Positions 33,664 to 43,302 of a DNA stretch of 64,000 nucleotides are shown one piece after another. The position numbers and the translations under genes are program-made. The notes beneath the pieces were generated by a model that ran no database searches, was not told the DNA's origin, and saw only the letters and a list, made by a program, of their open reading frames with translations. Numbering within the stretch: the first letter of the stretch is position 1; every line of letters begins with the position of its first letter. This DNA is from Melanopsichium pennsylvanicum (Eukaryota > Basidiomycota > Ustilaginomycetes > Ustilaginales). Location of the stretch: the NCBI GenBank assembly GCA_900208305.1, contig OAPG01000002.1, positions 186,001-250,000 on the forward strand, written 5' to 3'.

Positions 33664-34707
33664 ATGAGCGCACCAAAGGGCAAGAGTCTGCGACTCAGCT
33701 TCAAGGGTGAAAAATCAAAGAAGCGTAAACGGCACGACAAGCACGCGGACTCATCTTCGAGTTCTCGAAAAAGCAAAGCAGGTCAAGAGGCGTCGGATGT
33801 TGAAGATGTCGGCGGCGACGAGCAAGCATGGGTTGCTGTTGAGTCCGAACTTGACCTCAATGGGCCTTGTTTCATCTTTCAACAATCACAAACAGAGTCT
33901 AGTGCTCGGGTGTACTGCGTAGCGTTTCAGCCTACGCTACAGAGCTTAGAGGCAGCGCCTGTGATACTTCCAGATTCTGGTGCAACGACAACAGAAGGGG
34001 ATCGGATTGAGTTACTGGCCAGCGATCCGAAGCTAGCTGAAGAACTGAAAGGGGCCGAAATCGTATTTTCAGCAGAATCAGCTGATGCGGATTCGAGTTC
34101 GTCAATCATTCCACAGTCGGTGTATCAAGTTTGGGTAGCCACCAAAGTTCCAGGGAGTGTTTCACCGGTGCGATTCACGTTCAAGAGCGCAGAAGGCAAG
34201 TTCTTGGGAGCGGACAGGGACGGTTTATTGAAAGCATCTATGGAAGCGAGAGGACCTCAAGAAGAGTGGATTCTCGAGCCATCGGGTCGTGGTGCATGGA
34301 TGCTACGCTCGGTACACAATCGATACCTTGGCCTGGATATAGTAGCTGGAGGTAAAACCGTCGTCAGGGCGGACTCTGAACAGAACGACTCCAAATCAAC
34401 CTTCCACATCAAAGTACAGTGGAAACACCGTCATACAGCACGCCATTCATCCGATCCTAAGGCCCTACATCGCAGCACAAAGCCAAACGACCCCACAGCA
34501 TTGCAACTTGACACACGAGATCAGGTGATCGCTCAAGAATTGGAAACGTTTAAGTCCCGTGCGGGCTCACAGTACCTTCCTTCCAACTACGGTTCAAGCT
34601 TGTCAAAGCAAGAACGAAGAGCATTGAGAAAGGCCGAGAAGCAGGGTAGACTCGCCGAAGAGATGCTCGACAGGAGAAGCAGGCTCAAAAGCGACAAATA
34701 CGCGTGA
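33664..34707 (+). CDS. FRG1: FRG1 family protein
   Basis: An intronless gene of 347 residues. The start at 33664 is followed by a short hydrophilic head with a strongly basic cluster (about residues 10-27, KGEKSKKRKRHDK), a likely nuclear signal. The body holds a beta-trefoil-like region: segments such as VRFTFKSAEGKFLGADRDG and MLRSVHNRYLGLDI are the repeated strands typical of FRG1 and fascin-like folds. The C-terminal 40 residues are basic and helical (LSKQERRALRKAEKQG). FRG1 proteins are nuclear and nucleolar, bind RNA and F-actin and associate with spliceosome or pre-rRNA processing factors; the exact role in fungi is unsettled. A three-codon upstream frame precedes the start, and CA-rich simple sequence follows the stop. 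Confidence 0.83.
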   Translation: MSAPKGKSLRLSFKGEKSKKRKRHDKHADSSSSSRKSKAGQEASDVEDVGGDEQAWVAVESELDLNGPCFIFQQSQTESSARVYCVAFQPTLQSLEAAPVILPDSGATTTEGDRIELLASDPKLAEELKGAEIVFSAESADADSSSSIIPQSVYQVWVATKVPGSVSPVRFTFKSAEGKFLGADRDGLLKASMEARGPQEEWILEPSGRGAWMLRSVHNRYLGLDIVAGGKTVVRADSEQNDSKSTFHIKVQWKHRHTARHSSDPKALHRSTKPNDPTALQLDTRDQVIAQELETFKSRAGSQYLPSNYGSSLSKQERRALRKAEKQGRLAEEMLDRRSRLKSDKYA

Positions 34708-34887
34708 CATGCGCTTCACACACACACGCACACATCTCTCACACATTGCATGAAACCTTCCGAGCAAACACTGGACACCAAAGCTTTAATCCGTGGCGAG
34801 TGTTCAGAAACACAATGCGATTAAATTGGTCTAGTTTCTACGAGTGTATGAGATGTGAGAGAAAAAGAGAGAGAGTATGTGTGTGAC

Positions 34888-37834
34888 TTAGAGCTGGACA
34901 TCGAGCGACTGAACCTGCATCTTGACGAGATACAGCGCTCTAGCCAGTGCTTGAGCGTTGGCCAGAGCCGGGTGCTTTTCTGCTGCATTGCCGTGTGCAG
35001 CATTTTGCTGTGCAATTGGGTCCGTGATTCCCGATGTTATGTTGGCATTCTCCCGAGCTTGTGTGGTTGGGAAACCAGACGCGAACGGCCATTGAAAATC
35101 GAGTGAATCGCCATTACCACTGACATTGCGATCAGATGGACCGCTGTTATTTGCGTGCCTGCCTCTACCAGTCTCCTCTCCGTTTCCTTCCCTCAGCTCA
35201 GCATCGGACGCAGACCGCTTGATCCCTGTTCGTGGATGCAAGTTCGAGCTCAGCATTTCATGTTCGTCTGCAGCCGCAGAATGGAAAGAGTGGCTGGTAA
35301 CGCGAAAGACGTAGAGCTGGACAAATTTCTTCGTGACCTCGAGCAGGGATTCTGCCTCCTTTGCCATCAAGAATGTTTCTTTACGCTGGATCAGAAGCAG
35401 GAGTAGGCCGGCGGCATGACTCAGAAGCCAGTGGTAGAATTGTGGCAGATAGGATAGCTTCTCTCCAAACTCTGTGGTGGCCAGTTTGAGTGCGAAGAGA
35501 GCGGAATGCTTGGCTGTAGAGATGGTGCGAAGCTGCGCAATAGCAAGGCGTGAAAATTCGGGTGGATTGGCATTCGAGGCAGCTTTGAGAGCGTGATGTG
35601 TCTCATCGAGGATACCGAGCTCGGAATCCAAAGGATGCGAAGCTAGAAACGTGCGCGACAGATGGTAGAGCAGTGACAAATCGACCGACTCGGGCGAGTT
35701 GTCGGATAGATCCGAGTGCTGCGAAGTATGCAAACGCCACCGATTGAGCTCTTCCATCCACTCACGCCACCGTTCAGCCATATGAGATGGCCCAAACATA
35801 TTCGACCCTGGTGCCGCCTGGTCCGGTGGCGTAAGATGTGCAGAAGATACGGCAGCGCGAGCGGAGCGTTGCAAATCTTGAGCGGCGAGGAGGATAGCCA
35901 TCATTCGCGCATGCGCAACCAATTGGCGGTCCGATACGTGAACCTATCCCACCTGCGCCATCGCTTGGAGGAGGAGGAACCACCGAAGATCGGGAATGAG
36001 TCGAATTAGGGGTTCCACCTATGTTGTTGGATGCTTCGGATGCCTTCTTCACTCCGTCACTTTGTGCAAGAGCTCGGGTGAGCTCTGCGCTGTGGCTGCT
36101 TGCATTCATCAGGCCTTGGCAGTAATGAGCCGGCTGACTCTCTGGGAACAAGCTCGGCTTGTTGTTGATGACAGCCTGCTGTCCTTCGGTGATGTACGAC
36201 ATGAGCCAGATTCGCAACTTGCCCACCAGATCGATCTGGCGGAATGGCGGCAGGATCGTCATCCACTCGCCGAGTGTCTGTGCAGACCGAACTTCGAAAT
36301 GCTCGAGGTAGCCAATGGCCCAGTAGCGAGCCAGGCGTGCGATGGAAAGCGCCGTTTGACCGCCAAGCCAGGAAGCTGCGATGCAGGCTCCGGTAATCTC
36401 TTCAACCCCGATGCCCAACTCCGGGTCAAGAGGAGCGTTGCGATCAATGGGCTGATCGAGCAGCAGAGGAGACGAGAAGGCTTCGTGGCGGAAGCGTTCA
36501 AACAGCTGCCGTGAGTTGGGCTCGTGCATGGACGATACCATGAGGATGCATGCGATGATGAGCGGTGTCATGTGCTCGTTGGCTGGGTACGAAGGAAAGC
36601 CGAAGCAGTGAGGTTGCAGGTAGCGTGCGAAGAACTTGAAGAGGTGGCGCGCCTGGTCCATCGAGACAAGGCCCATCGAAATAACAATCAAACGAGGGTC
36701 GTTGCGTCCGATGTAATGCGAGGGTCTAGCATAGGGTGACGTGGTCTCAGTCCGTGTGTTGATTGGCTGTGATCTACTCGACTGTCCAGCATTGATGTAG
36801 GGCTGTTGAGCAGCATAGATGATAGAGGAAGGCTGGCTCTGTCCAGGCTCGAGAACCGGCACGTTTTGGGGATGGTGTCTACGTGATGGCGGCCTCGGAA
36901 TCGGGACCGAAGGCGATGCAGCATTTGCAGAGCGATGTGAAGAAGCAAGATAAGGTGTCTGTACGACTGATGGCAGGGTGGTGAGATCGGTCATGTGAGG
37001 CTGATGAATGGTTGGAGCAGGAAGTGAAGGAGGAGTAGGGTGTGGGCTATGAAGTGATCGCAAGGATAGTGAGGCAGAGGACGAAGAGCGATGGCGCTTA
37101 TGATTGCTGTGACCCGAAGAGGACGGCGAGGAGATAGGTCCGATGTGAGAATCGCCTGCGCTGAGTAGACCCGAGGCGCCATCAAAGCCCAAGTAAGTGT
37201 TGGATGACGGACGTCCGTGAGGCAGAGGAGCATTGTGAGGTATCATGTGATTTTGGTGCGGGGGAATATGATCAGGTTGAGAAGTATGCGACTGAGCCGC
37301 CCAAGCGTTTGGACCGGAGGCTCGTGTGAGAGGCAAGGGTGGTCGATAGAGACCAGCATTCGGATGTGACTTTCGTAGTGACGGTATCGACCCAGGAGAG
37401 TTGCTGGAAGCTGCCGTTTCCGAACGTCGGTAGTCGATGTTCTGATACTGGGTTTGCTGCGGTTGCGGCTGCTGCTGTCGCTGTTGTTGTTGTCGTACGA
37501 GCCACTCTACACTTTCTGCGAGCTCGCTGAGCACCTCATCGGTGCGCTCTCTCCATGTTTCATCGTCGGCACGAAGCCGAAACTTGCACTGTGCCTCTTG
37601 ATTGGTGTCTTCACAGCGTTTGCAAGGAGGTGCGCCATCGTGAATGCATTTGACCTTGGAGCGTCGACAGAGGACGCAAGCCTTTTGGGGCTTGACTTCG
37701 ATGGGTGGAAGGGAGGACAGTGAGGTGGAGGACGAGTTTCGCATGTTGCTTGCAAGCCTTGTCGGCGAGGCAGCTGAAGCCAAAGATGCAGAAGGGGCCG
37801 GATCATGGCGTAGAGCTTTGGCTTTGGGCGGCAT
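34888..37834 (-). CDS. Zn2Cys6 transcription factor, one inferred intron
   Basis: From ATG 37834 the protein starts with a disordered head, then a Zn2Cys6 cluster with Cys at 53, 56, 63, 71, 74 and 83. This is a C6 binuclear DNA-binding domain with spacing CX2CX6CX7CX2CX8C. Next come a Gln-rich stretch (about 112-130) and a long Ser/Pro/His-rich linker, then a fungal-specific regulatory middle domain (for example MDQARHLFKFFARYLQPHCF). The reading frame changes near 35.95 kb. A 109-nt intron at 36052-35944 (GTGAAG to GGATAG, with CTAAT as possible branch site) restores frame at phase 0 and joins SAELTRALAQSDG to VHVSDRQLVAHARMM. The predicted total is about 945 residues. A 40-nt alternative intron is less likely. 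Target genes are unknown; the divergent or flanking genes give no hint. Confidence 0.83.
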
Positions 37835-38295
37835 AATTCGTGCCGCAAGCCACGGAGCGACTCGATCCAGGAGTTATGGAGAAGGGACAAGGTGGACTGT
37901 ATGGTCAATGTGTCATTTGAGCTCATTTCATCCCAACTTTGCACAATCCGACAAAATCGAGATTCCGATCCGGATCAGCCGGGTGCAGCGTGCCGTTTAG
38001 CCTTCTTTTTCGGCTCCCTCAGTATGGTCGAAAAAAGCACATGCGAGACCATGCGAACCGCGTATCACCCCAGCATTCTCATTCCTTAATGGCAAAGAGA
38101 CAACATTGCACTCATACAAATAGCGAACTCGAACGAACGTACACATACTTGAACGCTTGAAAGATATGGTCAGATCTAAGGGCTGAATTTTCATTCCATG
38201 AGAATCGACTAGCGGGGCAACAAAGCCGACGACTGCACAGAAGGCGAAGGGGGGTCGGAGAGAAAAGGTTTTAAAGAGAGTGTCCCTTTGGTTAT
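37835..38295. other. Transcription-factor promoter and AAC 3-prime region
   Basis: Both flanking genes are on the minus strand. The right-hand part holds the 3-prime UTR of the ADP/ATP carrier gene and the left-hand part the upstream region of the regulator. No extra gene is seen. Confidence 0.5.
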
Positions 38296-39249
38296 TTAAC
38301 CGGAACCACCCTTGTAGACCTTGCCGAAGAGGATCTCCTGGAGCTTGTCGTAACCGGAGAGCACACCGGCACCAGCGATACCACGGAGAATGTTGGCACC
38401 GGCACCCTTGAAGAGCGACGAGACACCCTCGGCGGCAACGATGGCACGACCGGCGTCGAACATGTTCTTGTAGTGAACCTTGCCACCGGAGGTCATCATC
38501 ATTCGTCGACGAATGGTGTCGAGAGGGTAAGAAGCAAGACCAGCACCAGTGGTGACACCCCAACCGAGAAGGAAGGAAGCAAGGAAGTTGTTCGAGAGGT
38601 TACCAGTGAGGAGAACGGGCTTGAGTGAGTCGTACATTCCGAAGTAGAGACCACGGTAGACAATGATACCGACCACCGAGGGGACGAAACCACGGTAGAG
38701 ACCGGCGACACCGTCAGAGGCGATGGTCTTGCGGTAGACGTCGACGAGACCGTTGAACTGACGGTCTCCTCCACCCTTGGCTGCGGACTTGGCGTCGTTG
38801 GCAAGACGGGTACGGGCGTAGTCGAGCGAGTAAACGAAGAGGAGCGAAGAGGCACCGGCGGCACCACCAGAAGCAAGGTTGGCCGAGAGCGACTTCCAGT
38901 AAGGAGCGGTCTTGGGGACGGCGAAAAGCGACTTGAAGAAGTCCTTGAAGGCAAAGTTAAGAGCCTGGGTGGGGAAGTAACGGATGACGTTGGCAGTGTT
39001 ACCACGCCAGAGAGAGACCATGCCCTCCTGCTGGTAGGTGCGGACGAAGCAATCGCCAATGCCCTTGTAGGGGGCGGCGAGACGGCCCTGCTTGATCATC
39101 TCATCCTGGTTCTGGATAAGGAGCTTGATACGCTCAATGGGGGCAGCAGCGGTCTTGGAGACAGCGGCAGAAACACCACCCATGAGGAAATCAGTGGCGA
39201 AGCCACTGGCGGTCTTCTTGGTCTTAGCGGGGTCGGCGACGGTACCCAT
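38296..39249 (-). CDS. AAC1: Mitochondrial ADP/ATP carrier
   Basis: An intronless gene of 317 residues from ATG 39249. Three tandem mitochondrial-carrier repeats are present, each with a PX(D/E)XX(K/R) signature: PIERIK, SLDYAR (Ser replacing Pro in repeat 2, as in known carriers) and PLDTIR. The nucleotide-carrier hallmark RRRMMM is at residues 247-252. The N-terminus lacks a cleavable presequence, as in yeast Aac2. It exchanges cytosolic ADP for matrix ATP across the inner mitochondrial membrane. Codon use is strongly biased to C-ending codons, like the ribosomal protein and TEF1 genes here, in line with high expression. The symbol AAC1 is generic; paralogy with yeast AAC1/2/3 is not resolved. 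Confidence 0.97.
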   Translation of the reverse strand: MGTVADPAKTKKTASGFATDFLMGGVSAAVSKTAAAPIERIKLLIQNQDEMIKQGRLAAPYKGIGDCFVRTYQQEGMVSLWRGNTANVIRYFPTQALNFAFKDFFKSLFAVPKTAPYWKSLSANLASGGAAGASSLLFVYSLDYARTRLANDAKSAAKGGGDRQFNGLVDVYRKTIASDGVAGLYRGFVPSVVGIIVYRGLYFGMYDSLKPVLLTGNLSNNFLASFLLGWGVTTGAGLASYPLDTIRRRMMMTSGGKVHYKNMFDAGRAIVAAEGVSSLFKGAGANILRGIAGAGVLSGYDKLQEILFGKVYKGGSG

Positions 39250-41648
39250 TTTGACTATGAGAGAAAACGTGATAGATGCAGGAGGAAACTAGGTCAGCTA
39301 TTGGTCATAGATTTCGAGACGAAAAAGAGCGAAAGCCCGCTGGGGTTTGCAATGCTTTCTTGAGGAGTCACTGATGGGTGAGCAGTGGTAGAGCGTGAAC
39401 GTCGCTTTGTGAAGTATCTGACGATTCAGATGGAACTTTGTCGCAAACCCCGATAAAAAGAAATCATCTGAACCAGAACGATGAGACGAAAGCGCATGGC
39501 GACGACGAGACAACGAGCGGAATAGTCACAAATGTAACGTCTAGCATCGTTGTCATTGTCGTCGACCGCTGCTCGTCAAAGCCAGAGCAAAGTTTGAACT
39601 CAGATGATGGTGCAGTGCATGGGACATCATGACCTTTCGCTGGCTTGAACGCGAGATGGTGCCCATCAAAGTCAATGGTCTCGACACCGACAAAGCGAGC
39701 TGACGACGAGCAGGTGTGTCCATGTGACCATGCCATCGCGAGAGCAAGGAAACTGGTAGGGACAGTGGCATAAGCGGAGGTGATGCTTACCTGTACTACG
39801 AAGGAGGGGTGGTAGGTAGGTGAAAGGAGGTAGGAAGGAAAGTGACGAGGCAAGATCGAGTATTTTTGAAGGGAAATTGTGCGCTGGACGAAGGCCAAGG
39901 GGCTAAGAGCGACGACGGATGATTGGGTCGGCGCCTACACCCGCCGCGAATTGCGCGATGTCTGTGTGTGGCTCTGTGGCTCTTTCGCGCCCAGAGACCA
40001 GGCGAGCGTCGACGGCAGCTGCATTGAGAAGAAGACAAGCAGGCGAAGAAGGGAAAAAAAAAAATTCGACGAGGGCCGAGGAAGATGAATCAATCATGGA
40101 CACTGGTCAACTGCCTACAAATGAGCAGATCGAGGGTCATGGATAGGGAGAGACCGGAGCAGAAAGAGAAATTCGATTTTTCAGGTTGGGTTCAAACAGC
40201 CTGAGCGGTGTGCTGCACGCACGGTTCTCCTCCTCCTTCAACTTGGAGGCGACAGCAAATCGGCAAAACGAAGCTCAATCAACAACAAAACAGGCACTTG
40301 GTCCGCTGTTGTACAAGTTTCAAGAAGAGGCAAAGAGAGAAGGGTGTCCTTCCAGCTAGGAAAGACGACTAAACACTGCGACGATCGGGCCCACTCTGGA
40401 ATCACAATTCACAGAGCCTTGACATATTCCACTCTGAGAGCCACACTGACCTTTCGTGTCCGCAGGCCAGCCTCCTCGCAGAACGGAACACTGCAGAAAT
40501 CAGTTAGTCGAACACAAGCACAGAGAGCAGGCAGATAGGCTATGTGAACTGGCTTCTAAAAGCATGTAGAGCAAAATACGTGCGCGACCAAATTGGAGTG
40601 CATACCGAGATAACAAGTCTTCCATGCGCGGCCAAAAGCCTGTCGGTCTTCTTAAAACAAGTCTGGGAATACAAGACAGTCGTTTTCGAGGCGTGAGGAT
40701 TTCAAAAGCTGAATTGAAAAAGTCAATTCGAGTGCGGAACGCTGCGGCTTCTTAGATCAAGTTCTCGGAAAGGCCGATTCTTGGGTTCTAGGATAATTGC
40801 TCGGGTCCGAAGCTCTTAGCTGACAGCGGTAACTTTAGGGAACGAGTGAGCTTGCCTGACAGTTTCGCGGCTGCAAGCCTCCGAAGTTTGACCAAGAAGA
40901 TGTGCAAACCCCAATCATACCCCACAGTGACTTCCTTTGGTACTCACGAGCTCGTCGATGAACGGTCAATTTACTAACTGAGTTTAACTTGACGGCCGGT
41001 CAAAGTCCCTCTCAATTTCTGTATCACGAAGTTAGCCTCAACTAGAACACGAATTCTGGTGGCAGGCTCAAGGTGTTCGACATCGCCTGATGTGCTGACA
41101 GGAGGAGCTTGAAGGCGCGGAATGAGCTGTCTCACTTTGACAACATGATCACACTCTCTTGATGGAAGGATCAGAGACTTTGCCATTGAGCACGGGCTCA
41201 ATGGGTCTCCCTCTCGTTCGGCGTGCAAATACATGGAGACAGCTCATCGCTCCAGTGTTGGGTCTCGACCGGATGATTGCTCGGCTCTGATCTGCGTCAC
41301 GGCCTCAATTCCATGCCAGTGCCTTCTTTCTACTACATCTGCTCGCGACCCGGGAATTCTTGAAGAACAAACCACATCCGCCAAAGACAAGAGAGGTCTC
41401 AGCCAAGAAAGACTGGTCCGACGAGATTGATGGATGTGTGTAAGAGCTGCAAATCGGAGTCACTTGTCACATTTTGCAAGATACAGACAAGCTTCCTCCA
41501 GCTCTTGGACATCAACCAAGTCTTATAAAGAACGACACTATCGCAGGTTTGGACTGAGTCGACACCAAATTCGGTGACTTTAAATGGTATCTTGGTATGA
41601 TATAAGTTTATCATGGTCTATCATCATGGCTTATTACCATGGTCTGTA
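39250..41648. other. AAC promoter and 2.4-kb intergenic region
   Basis: The first several hundred bases contain the AAC promoter and leader. The rest has only short unrecognised reading frames, the longest being 86 codons on the minus strand at 40974-41234. A cluster of TATCATGG-like units lies at about 41600-41660. No gene is supported. Confidence 0.5.
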
Positions 41649-42338
41649 TCATGGCCTGCTTCGTGGCTGTCTCCTTGAAGAGTCCTCCCTTATTGTTGAA
41701 GCCTTGTTGGAAGGCCCAAAGATTCTCGCTCGCGCCAATCGATACTCTTCTTGGCGCTGTTCAACCGTTTTGCGTTCCTGTGATGCAGCAATGGATGCAT
41801 TGAGCGAGGTCCCGTCGCTGCGCATACCAGGCGCAGCTTCTTTGGGCCGTTGTAGGATACGAGGAGGTGCCGTTGCAATCGTTACACCGCCGTGATAGTT
41901 TGTAATGGATGTAGGCGAGTTCCGGTTCCGTCGAATGCCGACCACTTCCAAGCGATGTCCGAAAGCAGCACCAGGCAGGCTGCGAGCGTGATTGGGAGCG
42001 ACGATGGGGACCGGTGCGGGTGCTTGCGAGTTGCTGCAGGGAGAAAAGCTCTCCAAGTGTCAGTGTTGAATGCTGAGTGCTCCGGCCCCGTTCTGGGCGT
42101 ATCTAAGAATGCAGTCGTGAACTCACGCTTCGGTCCACTGGTCTTTGGACGGACGAAAAACGTCTTTGTCCTTGGCATTCGAAGTTGTCGTATCCGACTC
42201 GTCTGTGCTGCTCTCGACATCCCAGTCGTCGACTACTTCGGTTTCCTGCTGTCTTTGTCGCGCTGTTTCGTTTGGCTTGGAGGGCTTGAACTTGGAGGTG
42301 ACCACCACTCCGTCATCTTGGATCGTTGCGCTGCTCAT
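41649..42338 (-). CDS. SUZ-domain RNA-associated protein, one intron
   Basis: Exon 1 is 42338-42127 and exon 2 is 42033-41649. The 93-nt intron (GTGAGT to CTGCAG) splits a codon at phase 2, and the join reads DQWTEA then NSQAPAP. The product is about 198 residues. The first exon is acidic and polar (VVDDWDVESSTDES). The second carries a SUZ motif split over APPRILQRPKE and ERKTVEQRQEEYRLARARIFG, the (R)ILxRPK and EEYxxARARIFG elements that define this short RNA-binding motif, as in SZRD1 and in R3H-SUZ proteins. No R3H domain is present, so it resembles the small SZRD1 type. A role in mRNA binding or localisation is inferred from the motif only. Confidence 0.82.
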
Positions 42339-43302
42339 TTCTATGTTGTTCCAACCTTGATTCTGTCGACCCTGCTATGATCTTGGCGAGGGTGCTGATT
42401 CGTGAGCTTCTGGGTACAGTATCGTGGCCATGAACCGATGCAATGAGGGGCGTGGGTCAGGGGCGTGGGTCCAGCCCTCAATGTGACCACCGTTCAGTAA
42501 TTCGACAGGACGACAGACTATAGATTAACCCAGCTGTGGCCATTCAAACGCTTTGCCTGTCTTAACTGATGCATAAAGCTGCTTTGCGCAATTCCCCTTT
42601 GGCTCTGTGGTCACAGGTGCTGTGTGATGAGGCAGATGTGTAGTATATGGGAGTTGACCGTCCAAAGACCCTGCAGGCCGATTTTCGACAAACGGACGCC
42701 TGTGGAGTGCTCATTGGTGGATCCCCTTCTTTTCTCCCTGCTTTCTTATATTATTGGTTTTTCATGTGTTCCAATCTCTGGAGGCGTGAATGTGTGGAGG
42801 TGTTAATTGGTTTGTACAGCTGCCAACTGCAGGCTGAGCTCACTGCAGGAGTGCCTCAACCACCTTGCGCCACCCCACTAAGAGAAAGCGCGACCATGAA
42901 CCGAGCCTGTCGAACGCTTATTCAAGCTTTTTGATCATCATCACCCTATGCTCTGGACTCCGTCCAATTACTCTTCGAAGCGGAGCATCTGAAGGGGCTA
43001 GATCACTTCGTTCCGACCGTCGAAAAGATCTTGAACTTCAGCCAGCGATCGACCCCGCGACTCGCAAGGCCCACGCAATACGCTGATCCTTGATCTTTTC
43101 TCCATCGAGAAGCCAATCTTCAAGCGGACAAAGGTTTGACAAGTCTCTACCAGCGTCAGAGTCTGGAAACGCTACAGATATATTGCGCTTCCGCTAGCGA
43201 GGGAGAACTCGCATGCTGCGCTTATAGAATAGTTGTGGTGCTGTGTATCTCGCCCCGAGGAATATTAGCACGGCCGCGCAGCCAAGCCAATCGCTCGCCA
43301 AC
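42339..43302. promoter_or_regulatory. Divergent promoter of the SUZ gene and the Cid1-like gene
   Basis: The 964 bases lie between outward-facing start codons. There are no good reading frames, and no clear TATA or other named element. The Cid1-like frame stays open upstream to 43243 without an ATG. Confidence 0.5.
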
